From the NCBI RefSeq assembly GCF_949152215.1, contig NZ_OX424407.1, forward strand, positions 124,001-188,000: a stretch of 64,000 nucleotides of DNA, given 5' to 3'. Each line of letters starts with the position of its first letter. The stretch's first letter is position 1. Position numbers and translations under genes: made by a program. This document shows positions 7,881 to 16,790 of this stretch, one piece after another. The DNA comes from Lancefieldella sp. Marseille-Q7238 (GTDB taxonomy: Bacteria; Actinomycetota; Coriobacteriia; Coriobacteriales; Atopobiaceae). Below the pieces are notes generated by a model. It searched no databases. It saw only the letters and a program-made list of their open reading frames with translations, and was not told the DNA's origin.

Positions 7881-9122
7881 ATGTCCGAAAGAATATGCCT
7901 TGTTCACTATCATGAAATTGGACTGAAAGGCAAAAATCGCTCAACCTTTGAAAATCAGCTGGTAGAAAATCTGAGAAGAGCCCTTCGTGACTTTCCGGTC
8001 ATGGAGGTCTCTCGCATTTCCGGCTATGTTATCGTAAGGACGAAAGATCGACAGGCTACTAAAGAATTGCAGCAGACCATCGCTCAAGTTCCCGGTGTAG
8101 CCCGCGTTTCTTTAGCCTATCGCTGCGGCTTAGAGGAAGAAGAGTTTTATAAAGCCTCTGTTGACGTCCTTGCTGAGGCGGGAGAGTTTGATACGTTCAA
8201 GGTGCATGCGCGCCGCTCCGCTACCGACTATCCCGTTCATTCCATTGATTTAAATCGTATGGTCGGTTCTGTGTTATGCAGACACTTTCCTTATAAGACG
8301 GTCGCCATGCACAAGCCTGACGTAACAGTTGTTGTTCACGTCATCCAGGGCAATACCTATGTATACGCCGCTTCGATTGTCGGCGCGGGTGGTCTTCCTG
8401 TAGGAACTGCGGGCAAAGTGGTGTCGCTTCTTTCAAGTGGCATTGACTCGCCGGTTGCTACCTGGATGGTGGGTCGCCGCGGCGCTACGGTTGTTTCGGT
8501 ACACTTTTCAGGTCGTCCTATGACAGCGGATACCAGCGAGTATCTCTGTCGGGATATCATTGAGGCGTTAGAGCCATCGGGTGTAATAGGACGGCTGTAT
8601 GTCGTGCCGTTTGGTGAGCGGCAACGTGAAATCTCTCTGAGTGTTCCTCAGAGCCTTCGTATCATTATGTATCGCCGCGTCATGTATCAGGTGTCTGAAC
8701 GAATTGCTCAGCTTGAAGGCGCAAAAGCGCTGGTAACAGGTGAGTCGCTCGGCCAGGTGGCTTCACAGACGCTTGATAATATCGCTGCGGTTAACGAGGC
8801 TGTCTCCATTCCTGTTCTTCGTCCTCTTATAGGTTCCGATAAGCAGGAGATTATCAGACGTGCGCAAGCAATTGGGACCTTTGATATTTCCGCTCAGGCT
8901 GCAGATGATTGCTGCACGCTCTTTATGCCTCGGCGCCCTGAGACTCATGCCCGCCTGCGTGAAGTTCTAAAAGCCTGGGATTCTTTCGACCATCAGGCAA
9001 TGATCGATGATTTGGTGGCGCATGTAGAGTATCAGGATTTCAAACAGTGCCCCTCCTATAAACCGCCTCGCGAGCTTAAGGCGTTCCATACAGATCTTGC
9101 CGCCGCATCGTTTTGTTTCTGA
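7881..9122 (+). CDS. thiI: tRNA 4-thiouridine synthetase / thiamine thiazole sulfur carrier ThiI, short form
   Basis: 413 residues: NFLD/THUMP RNA-binding region (about 1-170), then an adenylating PP-loop domain. It activates U8 of tRNA for thiolation. The PP-loop reads LLSSGIDSPVATW, with Ser where the first Gly of the usual SGGIDSP sits. The conserved ADDCCTLFMPRRPETHA Cys region is present. There is no C-terminal rhodanese domain, as in Bacillus, so sulfur must come from a dedicated cysteine desulfurase not seen here. Starts 3 bases after rpoZ. Confidence 0.93.
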   Translation: MSERICLVHYHEIGLKGKNRSTFENQLVENLRRALRDFPVMEVSRISGYVIVRTKDRQATKELQQTIAQVPGVARVSLAYRCGLEEEEFYKASVDVLAEAGEFDTFKVHARRSATDYPVHSIDLNRMVGSVLCRHFPYKTVAMHKPDVTVVVHVIQGNTYVYAASIVGAGGLPVGTAGKVVSLLSSGIDSPVATWMVGRRGATVVSVHFSGRPMTADTSEYLCRDIIEALEPSGVIGRLYVVPFGERQREISLSVPQSLRIIMYRRVMYQVSERIAQLEGAKALVTGESLGQVASQTLDNIAAVNEAVSIPVLRPLIGSDKQEIIRRAQAIGTFDISAQAADDCCTLFMPRRPETHARLREVLKAWDSFDHQAMIDDLVAHVEYQDFKQCPSYKPPRELKAFHTDLAAASFCF

Positions 9123-9127
9123 GTGCA

Positions 9128-9161
9128 CTACCTCTTACTGCTTTCGGTGAGAGGTAGTTTT
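9128..9161 (+). terminator. Intrinsic terminator after thiI
   Basis: CTACCTCT (9128-9135) pairs perfectly with AGAGGTAG (9150-9157), extended inward by TACT/GGTG, followed by TTTT. Closes the mihF-thiI operon. Confidence 0.8.
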
Positions 9162-9188
9162 GTATCGGCGACAGGCAAGATAATCTGT

Positions 9189-9215
9189 TATTACACAGAG
9201 AAACTCTGTGTAATA
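9189..9215. repeat. Perfect 12-bp inverted repeat upstream of comEA
   Basis: TATTACACAGAG, 3-base spacer AAA, then CTCTGTGTAATA, exact on both arms. No T-run follows on either strand, so a simple terminator is unlikely. It lies 130 bases before comEA and could be an operator or an mRNA hairpin. Confidence 0.75.
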
Positions 9216-9345
9216 GGACGAGTTTGTTCTGGCATTTTGCGGTTTCTCGTCATATATCAGTCAGCAAGCCGTCAGAGCGGCAGATCATATATGCGATTTT
9301 GAGTTGGCGCTATCGCCTTGTGCCTTCACGATAGAAGGAGAGGTG

Positions 9346-10101
9346 ATGACTATGGCGCAAAAACCATCTGCCGCAAAAACATCGTGGTCGATGCTTAAGA
9401 GACGATATGGTTTTACCGGAAGCAAAAAAGTCCTTATAGGGCTTTTTGGGGTACTTACGGCGGCGCTTTTGGGAGTAGCTGCATTTTCTCAGGTGACCCA
9501 TGGGTCAGTAATTCCTCGACAGCCAAGCGAAAAAGCGCAGACGGATGCCCGCAGCGAAGACGCAGCTCAAACGAACACAGAAGCCTCTTCTCAGCTGTCC
9601 TCTCAGTCGTCTGAGTCAAGCGAGACCGAGCGTAAGAAAAAGGCTTCATCTGTAGTGGTATATGTTGATGGCGCTGTGTCGGCGCCAGGCATCTATACCC
9701 TGTCTCAAGCTCCACCTCGCCTCAACGATGCTCTTGAGGCTGCGGGAGGTCCTACCGATGAAGCGGACATATCAGAGCTGAACCTTGCTGCTCTCATCAA
9801 AGATGGCGAGAAGTTCCACGTTCCCGCAAAAGGAGAAAAGCAGGCTTTTGGTCAATCATCTCCCTCGGGCGCTTCGGGCACAAGCTCTGAGGCAAATGCT
9901 GAGCTTTCTCTTGTCAACCTCAATACGGCTGATGAAAAGGAACTCATGAGCCTTCCTGGGATTGGGGAGTCGATGGCGCAAACGATTGTCAAAGACCGTC
10001 TTAAAAACGGTCCCTTTAGCACGCCGGAAGATCTCATGAGGGTCTCAGGGATTGGCGAGAAAAAATTTGAGCGAATAAAAGACTATGTCTGCGTGTCTTA
10101 A
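9346..10101 (+). CDS. comEA: Competence DNA receptor ComEA
   Basis: 251 residues. One membrane anchor near 29-48 (VLIGLFGVLTAALLGVAAF), a Ser/Glu-rich linker, an SLBB domain (VVVYVDGAVSAPGIY, about 103-160), then tandem helix-hairpin-helix DNA-binding motifs (NLNTADEKELMSLPGIGES ... VSGIGEKKFERI). It binds incoming double-stranded DNA outside the membrane and passes it to ComEC. AAGGAGAGG precedes ATG 9346; ATG 9352 is an equally placed alternative. Overlaps comEC by 17 bases. Confidence 0.92.
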   Translation: MTMAQKPSAAKTSWSMLKRRYGFTGSKKVLIGLFGVLTAALLGVAAFSQVTHGSVIPRQPSEKAQTDARSEDAAQTNTEASSQLSSQSSESSETERKKKASSVVVYVDGAVSAPGIYTLSQAPPRLNDALEAAGGPTDEADISELNLAALIKDGEKFHVPAKGEKQAFGQSSPSGASGTSSEANAELSLVNLNTADEKELMSLPGIGESMAQTIVKDRLKNGPFSTPEDLMRVSGIGEKKFERIKDYVCVS

Positions 10102-12469
10102 ATTTGCAAAATCGCAGCGTAAGGTCGTGAAACCTCAGCGTCCAGCGGTTCCTTCACTGCTGTATGTTCTTATTGCCGTCATGGTGAGCGCTCGTCTGCT
10201 TTTGGAACAGGGATGCTCTCATCAGGCTTTGCTTGGTATCGGCTTGGTATGTCTGGGAGGAGCTTGTCTGGGTGTCATTTGTTTTGTTCGGCACGGCTCA
10301 GTTGTTGTGGTAGCCATGATAGTTGCGAGTATTCTCGCGTCATCTTTTGCTGCGTACATAGCGTATCAAGGACTGCTTCACTCTGATGAGTCATTTACGC
10401 GCACCGCTCCTTCTCGCTATGAGTATGTCCTTACAAGCGATATGCAAAAAGGGGAGTCGTCATGGAAGGGCACGGCAGACGTGTATCAAGACGGACAGCT
10501 TCAAGGCTCTGTTTTACTGCTGACGGGGCGTGAATATGATGTGGGTACCCATATACAGTGCATTGGCCGCTATCGTTCCTACAAAGAGGGAGAAGCGGGC
10601 AGGAAGAGCTGGCTGCAGGGGATTGCGGGTTCGGTGCGTGTGGTAAAGGTAGTGAAGGCGTTTGAGTCAAAGGGTGTGAGGGGAGAAATTTATCGCCTGC
10701 GAAAAGAGATTCTGAAGACGCTTGAGCCTGCGCAATCAGCGGGGAGGGCTCTTGTTGCGGGATGCGTATGCGGCTATAGAGAGGCTTATCGAGAACTCAA
10801 GCTGCAAAGGCCGTTTATGTATTGTGGCCTCTCACATTTGGTATCAGTCTCCGGATCTCATTTGGCGCTTCTCGCCTTGCTGCTCGAGCTGATATTGAAA
10901 AGGCTTTTCATGCGCCCTTTAGCGAGAAATGCCGTGAAGCTGTGCGCAACAGGGTGTTTTGTCGTGCTTTGCGGGCTTCCCGTTTCAGCTCTTCGCGCAT
11001 GGCTCTTAGTTGTTGCCTCATGTGGATCAGAAGCTGTGGGGAGAAGAAAAAATTCTTTGACGTCCAGCTGTGTCATCGCACTGGTGATGGTGTTATTGCA
11101 TCCTCAAACCTGCGAATCGGTTTCATTTTTACTCTCGCTTTGCAGCGTCTTTGGACTCATGCTTTACGGTTCGTATATTCGCTATGGAGTCCGCTTGGTA
11201 ACGCCGCGTTTACCGTTGCCTTCGGGGCCTGCGGGTTTTCGCAAGGCCTGTAATACACTGCTCAAAATAGAAGGCGATACCATAGCCGCTTCTCTGACCG
11301 CGCAACTTGTGACCCTTCCTGTCTCTATAGCGGTGTTCGGACAATTTTCCCTCATTGCTCCTCTTGCAAACGCGCTTGCCGTAAGTTTTTTCAGTGCGTT
11401 GGTCGTCTTGGGGTTTCTTGTATGCGCCACCATGAAAATCCCCGGTGTATGCGCGGTCGTGCTTGGTTGTATCGACATTATAGGAGCGGCGTTCTATTTC
11501 ATCGTGCAGGCTCTTGCACATATTCCTGTCGCAAGTGTAGCAGTTGAGGCGCCGTCAAGCCTTCTTTGGGCTGTGTCTTGTATTGTATCGGCATTGGTGT
11601 TGGTATGGTGGCCGTCTATTCGCCCGCGTGTGATTCTTGTGGGTACGGTGTGTGTAGTGCTGAGCTGCGCGTGTTATTTTGTGAGATGGCGCTATTTCGC
11701 GCCTGTGCGCATTTGCGTGATGGACATCGGACAGGGCGACGCCATTTTGGTGACAGATGGCGCTTCATCGATGCTCATTGATACAAGCCCTGATGAAGCG
11801 GTGCTTGACGCGCTGCAGCGGCAGCATGTTTTTCATATTGATTCGGTACTTTTGACTCATCTTGATATGGACCATGTAGGCGGCGTTGATGATTTAGTTG
11901 GTCAGATACCTTGCGAAGAAGTTATTGTCGCGCACGGCGTCAACGCGCATGAACAGAAATGGCTGAAAACGGCGATTATGCAGCTGACGGGTAAGGCCTC
12001 ACGAGAAGTCGTATACAAAGAGAAGCTCTCGGTAGGTCGGTTCCATATGAATGTGATATCTCCTGTTGGTGAGGTAACGGGAAATGAAAACACCGATTCG
12101 ATTGAAATGCTCGCATCGTATCATGACAGCGCCGGCAATTCGCTGAACGCGCTTTTTACCGGCGATGCCGAAGAAGACAGGACAGGAGAAGCGCTGCGGA
12201 GGGGAGACGTTGGCGACATCGATTTTCTCAAAGTAGGACATCACGGTTCTACTCGCTCGATTACTTCTGCGCAAGTACATGTCTTAAAGCCTGAGGTGGC
12301 TGTTGCAAGCGCTGGAAAAAACAACAAGTTTGGCCATCCCAAACCGCAATGCGTAGCTACACTTGAGGAGAGCGGTTCAGCCTTTTATTGCACAAAGGAT
12401 GACGGAGATGTGACGGTTGAGCCTGGACGCGACGGCCCGCGCGTGCGCACGCAGCACAAACATCGGTAA
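10085..12469 (+). CDS. comEC: DNA internalisation channel ComEC/Rec2
   Basis: 794 residues. Several N-terminal hydrophobic segments, the Competence domain with LVSVSGSHLALLALLLE, more membrane helices, and a C-terminal metallo-beta-lactamase-like domain with MDIGQGDAILV and LLTHLDMDHVGG. It forms the inner-membrane channel for single-stranded DNA uptake; the C-terminal domain is thought to degrade the second strand. All three domains are intact, so natural transformation is plausible. comEC-holA order is common. Confidence 0.94.
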   Translation: MSACLKFAKSQRKVVKPQRPAVPSLLYVLIAVMVSARLLLEQGCSHQALLGIGLVCLGGACLGVICFVRHGSVVVVAMIVASILASSFAAYIAYQGLLHSDESFTRTAPSRYEYVLTSDMQKGESSWKGTADVYQDGQLQGSVLLLTGREYDVGTHIQCIGRYRSYKEGEAGRKSWLQGIAGSVRVVKVVKAFESKGVRGEIYRLRKEILKTLEPAQSAGRALVAGCVCGYREAYRELKLQRPFMYCGLSHLVSVSGSHLALLALLLELILKRLFMRPLARNAVKLCATGCFVVLCGLPVSALRAWLLVVASCGSEAVGRRKNSLTSSCVIALVMVLLHPQTCESVSFLLSLCSVFGLMLYGSYIRYGVRLVTPRLPLPSGPAGFRKACNTLLKIEGDTIAASLTAQLVTLPVSIAVFGQFSLIAPLANALAVSFFSALVVLGFLVCATMKIPGVCAVVLGCIDIIGAAFYFIVQALAHIPVASVAVEAPSSLLWAVSCIVSALVLVWWPSIRPRVILVGTVCVVLSCACYFVRWRYFAPVRICVMDIGQGDAILVTDGASSMLIDTSPDEAVLDALQRQHVFHIDSVLLTHLDMDHVGGVDDLVGQIPCEEVIVAHGVNAHEQKWLKTAIMQLTGKASREVVYKEKLSVGRFHMNVISPVGEVTGNENTDSIEMLASYHDSAGNSLNALFTGDAEEDRTGEALRRGDVGDIDFLKVGHHGSTRSITSAQVHVLKPEVAVASAGKNNKFGHPKPQCVATLEESGSAFYCTKDDGDVTVEPGRDGPRVRTQHKHR

Positions 12470-12511
12470 GCGTGTAAAGTAGAGAGGCAAGCAGGTCTAG
12501 GGAGGTAGGGT

Positions 12512-13498
12512 ATGGCACAAGGTCTTCTTCCGGCGTATCTGGCAGTTGGCCCCAATGAGCTCAAGAGGAACAAGACGATTGCACGATTGAAGGGACGTCT
12601 TGATGAGTCTTTTGCCACGTTTAACCTCGATGAATTTTCCGGCACTGACACTACGCCCGAGGCTCTTGTTTCTGCCCTTCAGACGATGCCTTTAGGAGAT
12701 AGTTTTCGCGTTGTGATCGTAAGAGAGGCTGACAAGCTTCCCAAGATTGCCTCTGACGCGTTGGTACGCTATCTTGATAATCCAAATCCCGCTACAACGC
12801 TTTTGCTGACCGCGCAAACACTTGCGAAAACTACTAGGTTGTATAAGGCGATAGCAAAAATTGACAAGAAGGCAATCGTTGAGTGCGCTTCTATGAAATC
12901 GTCTGAGCTTTCTTTATACGTTCAAAATCTCGCAAAAAGCCACGGGTTTTCGATTGATGATTCTGCCGCTCAAGAACTAATCAATCGAGTGGGAGATTCA
13001 ACGGTTATGCTAGACGCGCAGCTCAAAACGCTTGCCGCGCTCGGCAATGGTCAGATGGTAACAGTTTCTTTTGTGGAACAGCATGTTGTTCGTACCGCTG
13101 AGGTAAAGCCTTGGACATTCTTGGACAGCCTCTCATCTCGGAATTTACCGCGCTCACTTGAGTTGTATGAGATGCTGCCCGATAAGAGCCCGCTGGGTCT
13201 TTTAACGCTCATTACAACGCGTGTACGAGAGCTTATTTGCGCTTCATCATTGAGCAGCCGGGGAGAGACGGCGTGTCTTGCCGCAGAATTAAAAAAACAG
13301 TATTGGCAAGTTCGAAGCTACACCGCGTGGGCTTCTGCTTTTAAGCCCGGTGAGCTTGAGGGGCTTCTCGCCACCTGCGCCTATTGCGAGCGGGAATTAA
13401 AAAGCGGTGGTGACGAGAAGACCGTTATGCTGAAGCTGATTATGCAGATGTGTAAGAAAAAGGCGAACTCCGAAGAGTCCGCCTTGACAGTGCAATGA
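12512..13498 (+). CDS. holA: DNA polymerase III delta subunit
   Basis: 328 residues. Clamp-loader subunit that opens the beta sliding clamp. N terminus LPAYLAVGPNELKRNKTIARLKGRL and EADKLPK are typical of HolA; it lacks a functional P-loop, as the family does. GGAGGTAGGG precedes ATG 12512. The last 13 codons also contain the rpsT terminator on the opposite strand. Confidence 0.9.
   Translation: MAQGLLPAYLAVGPNELKRNKTIARLKGRLDESFATFNLDEFSGTDTTPEALVSALQTMPLGDSFRVVIVREADKLPKIASDALVRYLDNPNPATTLLLTAQTLAKTTRLYKAIAKIDKKAIVECASMKSSELSLYVQNLAKSHGFSIDDSAAQELINRVGDSTVMLDAQLKTLAALGNGQMVTVSFVEQHVVRTAEVKPWTFLDSLSSRNLPRSLELYEMLPDKSPLGLLTLITTRVRELICASSLSSRGETACLAAELKKQYWQVRSYTAWASAFKPGELEGLLATCAYCERELKSGGDEKTVMLKLIMQMCKKKANSEESALTVQ
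13454..13485 (-). terminator. Terminator of rpsT, embedded in the 3' end of holA
   Basis: Read on the - strand: AAGGCGGACTC, tetraloop TTCG, GAGTTCGCCTT with one mismatch, then a T-run (the AAGAAAAA at 13454-13460 on +). It sits 32 bases beyond the rpsT stop and wholly inside holA coding sequence. Confidence 0.75.
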
Positions 13499-13517
13499 GT
13501 GCGGCGTGCTGTGCACT

Positions 13518-13781
13518 TTATGAAAGCGTATTGACGAGTTTCTGAACACCGCTCTTGCGCTTGGCCGCCTGGTTCTTGTGGATGATGCCCTTGGAGGCAG
13601 CCTTGTCAAGAAGACGACCTGCCTTGTTAGCTGCAAGCTGAGCGGCGTCTTTATCGCCGGCTTCAACGGCAACGCGAACATGCTTAATGACGGTCTTGAG
13701 CTCGGAGCGGACAGCCTTGTTACGCTGACGTGCCTTCTCAGCGGTGAGAATGCGCTTCTTCTGAGACTTGATGTTAGCCAC
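13518..13781 (-). CDS. rpsT: 30S ribosomal protein S20
   Basis: 87 residues, normal length. [29 protein letters not shown] is the conserved S20 N terminus, and the C terminus [19 protein letters not shown] is also typical. The frame is open further upstream, but the start is the GTG at 13781 preceded by AAAGGAA; a GTG start is noteworthy for such a highly expressed gene. Divergent from lepA, convergent with holA. Confidence 0.95.
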   Translation of the reverse strand: MANIKSQKKRILTAEKARQRNKAVRSELKTVIKHVRVAVEAGDKDAAQLAANKAGRLLDKAASKGIIHKNQAAKRKSGVQKLVNTLS

Positions 13782-13847
13782 GTGTGGTTCCTTTCGAATG
13801 TACGATGTGAGGCCTCTACGCTGAGACACGATGAGGACAGCTTTGAA

Positions 13848-13856
13848 AGTATAGCA
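13848..13856 (-). promoter_or_regulatory. Extended -10 promoter of rpsT
   Basis: Read on the - strand: TGC followed by TATACT, the same nine bases as in the pyr promoter. It gives a leader of about 60 bases. Confidence 0.6.
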
Positions 13857-13875
13857 CGATGCCCCCGGTATGAGC

Positions 13876-13881
13876 TATTAT
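13876..13881 (+). promoter_or_regulatory. Candidate -10 box giving a leaderless lepA transcript
   Basis: TATTAT ends 7 bases before the lepA ATG at 13889, so transcription would start at or next to the A of the start codon. No Shine-Dalgarno and no good -35 are visible. Leaderless mRNAs are common in actinobacteria; this case is inference. Confidence 0.3.
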
Positions 13882-13888
13882 TTTCTCT

Positions 13889-15700
13889 ATGAATACATAC
13901 GATACTTCACATATCCGCAACTTTTCCATTGTTGCGCACATTGACCACGGTAAATCGACCATCAGCGATCGCATCTTGGAGCTTACTCATACCGTTGAAG
14001 AACGTGACATGGACTCCCAGCTGCTTGACACTATGGACATTGAGCGGGAACGCGGCATTACCATTAAGTCGAATGCCGTTCGCGTTATGTACGACGCGGA
14101 CGATGGTGAGCGCTACCAGTTCAATCTGATTGATACGCCGGGACACGTTGACTTTACCTATGAGGTCTCTCGATCTCTCGCTGCGTGCGAGGGCGCGGTG
14201 CTTGTAGTTGACGCCACGCAGGGCGTCGAGGCGCAAACGGTCTCAAACGCCATGCTTGCCATGAATGCTGATCTGGATATCGTTCCTGCCATCAACAAGA
14301 TAGATTTGCCCTCAGCCCATCCTGACGAGGTAAAAGAGGAGATTGAAGACAGCCTTGCTATTTCGGCCGATGATGCGGTCTGCGTTTCAGGAAAAACCGG
14401 CGAGGGTATCCACGATCTTCTCGAGGCGATTGTCTATCTTGTCTCTCCGCCAAAAGGGGACGAGAAAGCTCCGCTCAAAGCTTTGATTTTGGACTCTTAT
14501 TTTGACCAGTTCAGAGGCGTAGTGGCAACGGTTCGCGTTTTTGACGGTTCTATCAAGGCCGGCGATCAGCTTATGATGATGCAGGCCAATATAGCGTTTC
14601 TTGTTGAGGAGGTAGGCGCCAAGCGTCCGCTTGAGGTGGCTTTTGAAACGCTTTCTGTCGGCGAGGTAGGCTATGTGGTTACCGGTTTGAAGGATCCCGG
14701 TGCCGTGCATGTCGGAGATACCTTGACGTATCGTGATGTTCCGTGCGAGAAGCCCCTGCCGGGATATCGAGAAGCGAAGCCTATGGTATTTACGGGACTT
14801 TTTCCCATTGACAACAAGCAATACGAAAATCTCCGCGATGCCCTTGATAAGCTGCGCGTGAACGATCCTTCACTGACCTGGACTCCTGAGACGTCAGTGG
14901 CGCTTGGCTTTGGCTTTCGTGTGGGATTTCTGGGTCTTTTGCATATGGAAGTGGTCAAGGAGCGTCTTGAACGCGAGTTCGACCTTGATCTTATTGCGAC
15001 AAGTCCTTCCGTTGACTATCACGTATACAAGACTGACGGCACGATGCTTGAGATGACCAGCCCCCAAGATCTTCCTGATGTGACGCGTATCGATCGCATC
15101 GAAGAACCGTATCTCAAGGCGAAAATTATTGTACCTCCGGAGTATGTAGGCGCGGTCATGCAGCTGATCATTGATCACCGTGGCGTTTCAAACGATATGG
15201 TGTATTTAACCGACAAATCGGTTGAGATGCATTTTTCAATCCCCTTGGCCGAGCTCATCCTCGACTTCTTTGATCAGTTGAAGAGCCGTACCAAAGGCTA
15301 CGCTTCGCTTGATTATGAATTTGACGATTACCGTCCGTCTGATTTGGTGAAGTTGGACATTTTACTTGCGGGCGACATTGTAGACGCCCTGTCGTTTATT
15401 GTGCACAAAGACAAGGCATATGGTCTTGCGCGTGGTCTGTGCGACCGCTTAAAGGGCATCATTCCGCAGCAACTCTTTGAAGTACCCATTCAAGGCGCGA
15501 TTGGCAATAAGATTATTTCCCGCTCTACCGTTCGTGCCCGCCGCAAAGACGTGTTGGCAAAGTGCTACGGCGGCGACATTTCCCGTAAGCGCAAGCTGCT
15601 GGAAAAACAAAAAGAGGGGAAGAAGCGCATGAAACAGATTGGTTCGGTCGAAGTTCCCCAGGAGGCCTTCCTCGCTGTTTTGAACGTTGATGATGAGTGA
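13889..15700 (+). CDS. lepA: Elongation factor 4 (LepA)
   Basis: 603 residues. Translational GTPase that acts on stalled or mistranslocated ribosomes. G1 [10 protein letters not shown]2 RGITIKS, G3 DTPGHVDF, G4 NKIDLP, and the LepA-specific C-terminal domain ending in [20 protein letters not shown] 13889 has no Shine-Dalgarno but begins the conserved [18 protein letters not shown] region. Overlaps dus by 11 bases. Confidence 0.96.
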   Translation: MNTYDTSHIRNFSIVAHIDHGKSTISDRILELTHTVEERDMDSQLLDTMDIERERGITIKSNAVRVMYDADDGERYQFNLIDTPGHVDFTYEVSRSLAACEGAVLVVDATQGVEAQTVSNAMLAMNADLDIVPAINKIDLPSAHPDEVKEEIEDSLAISADDAVCVSGKTGEGIHDLLEAIVYLVSPPKGDEKAPLKALILDSYFDQFRGVVATVRVFDGSIKAGDQLMMMQANIAFLVEEVGAKRPLEVAFETLSVGEVGYVVTGLKDPGAVHVGDTLTYRDVPCEKPLPGYREAKPMVFTGLFPIDNKQYENLRDALDKLRVNDPSLTWTPETSVALGFGFRVGFLGLLHMEVVKERLEREFDLDLIATSPSVDYHVYKTDGTMLEMTSPQDLPDVTRIDRIEEPYLKAKIIVPPEYVGAVMQLIIDHRGVSNDMVYLTDKSVEMHFSIPLAELILDFFDQLKSRTKGYASLDYEFDDYRPSDLVKLDILLAGDIVDALSFIVHKDKAYGLARGLCDRLKGIIPQQLFEVPIQGAIGNKIISRSTVRARRKDVLAKCYGGDISRKRKLLEKQKEGKKRMKQIGSVEVPQEAFLAVLNVDDE

Positions 15701-16790
15701 TTTTGTGAGCGCAGACGTAGCTGAAATTCTCAAACAAGAGGCCACTTCGGCAGGTCTTACCTCTCATCTTGCGCCCTTTGCCCAAGGAGTAAATTTGCGT
15801 GAGCGCTTGGCGCGCAATCCCGTTCTCATGGCGCCCATGGCAGGCGTGAGTGACGGAGCGTACCGACTTCTCGCACGCGCGGGAGGCGCGGCTCTTGCCT
15901 ACAGTGAGATGGTTTCTGTGGCAGGCATTCACTTTGGTGGCGAGAAGACCTGGGAACTTGTCTATCCGCTCGTGCCGGAACCGGATATTGCGGTTCAGGT
16001 GTTTGGCTCAAAGCCCGAACAATTTCGTGAGGCGACTGCTCAGATAACTGAGCGTCTTGGCTCAAAGCTCGCTCTTATTGATATCAATATGGCGTGTCCC
16101 GTACCGAAGGTTGTCAAAAAAGGGGAGGGGTCAGCTCTTCTCGACAGCCCAAAACAGGCGGCTGAACTCGTGAGAGCCTGTCTGTCAGAGACAAACGTGC
16201 CGGTTACGGTCAAGATACGCCGAGGACGTCTGCAAGGCGAGGAACAGGCGCCTGAGTTCGCTCGCGCTATGGAGGCGGCGGGGGCGGCGGCTATAACCGT
16301 TCACGGACGCTTTGCCTCGCAGCTCTATCGGGGTACGGCTGATTGGGGCTGTGTGAGCCGTGTTGTGGACGCGGTGTCAATTCCGGTCATCGGCTCAGGA
16401 GACCTTATGAGCGCTCAAGATGTCGCATGCGCGCTTACAGAAACGGGCGTGAGCGCGGTGATGGTTGCGCGCGGTACCTACGGAAATCCGTGGATTTTCT
16501 CGCAAAGCACAACGCTTCTTGAGGGCAAGGCTATACCTCAGCCAACGCTCTTTCAGCGCCTTTCCGCCTTCAAACTGCACGTGCGCCTTTTGGACGCGGC
16601 TCATATCCATATCGCTCGTGCGCGAAGCCTGTCTGCCTGGTATTTTCGAGGCATGCCTCATGCCGCCTATTGGCGCGGGCGGTCGGTGCGATGCGAGAGC
16701 GCGTCTGATTTTATACATCTTGCCGACGAGCTTTTCTTTTGCGTGACACATGAGATTAATCCGGAGCATGAGAAGTATGCTGGAAGATAG
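15690..16790 (+). CDS. dus: tRNA-dihydrouridine synthase (DusB-like)
   Basis: 366 residues (or 365 from ATG 15693). FMN TIM-barrel that reduces uridine in t[37 protein letters not shown] with the catalytic Cys, VTVKIRRG and ITVHGR are all present. Two adjacent ATGs at 15690 and 15693 overlap the lepA stop; AGGAGG at 15659 is too far, so coupling to lepA is likely. The end overlaps hemW. Confidence 0.92.
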   Translation: MMSDFVSADVAEILKQEATSAGLTSHLAPFAQGVNLRERLARNPVLMAPMAGVSDGAYRLLARAGGAALAYSEMVSVAGIHFGGEKTWELVYPLVPEPDIAVQVFGSKPEQFREATAQITERLGSKLALIDINMACPVPKVVKKGEGSALLDSPKQAAELVRACLSETNVPVTVKIRRGRLQGEEQAPEFARAMEAAGAAAITVHGRFASQLYRGTADWGCVSRVVDAVSIPVIGSGDLMSAQDVACALTETGVSAVMVARGTYGNPWIFSQSTTLLEGKAIPQPTLFQRLSAFKLHVRLLDAAHIHIARARSLSAWYFRGMPHAAYWRGRSVRCESASDFIHLADELFFCVTHEINPEHEKYAGR

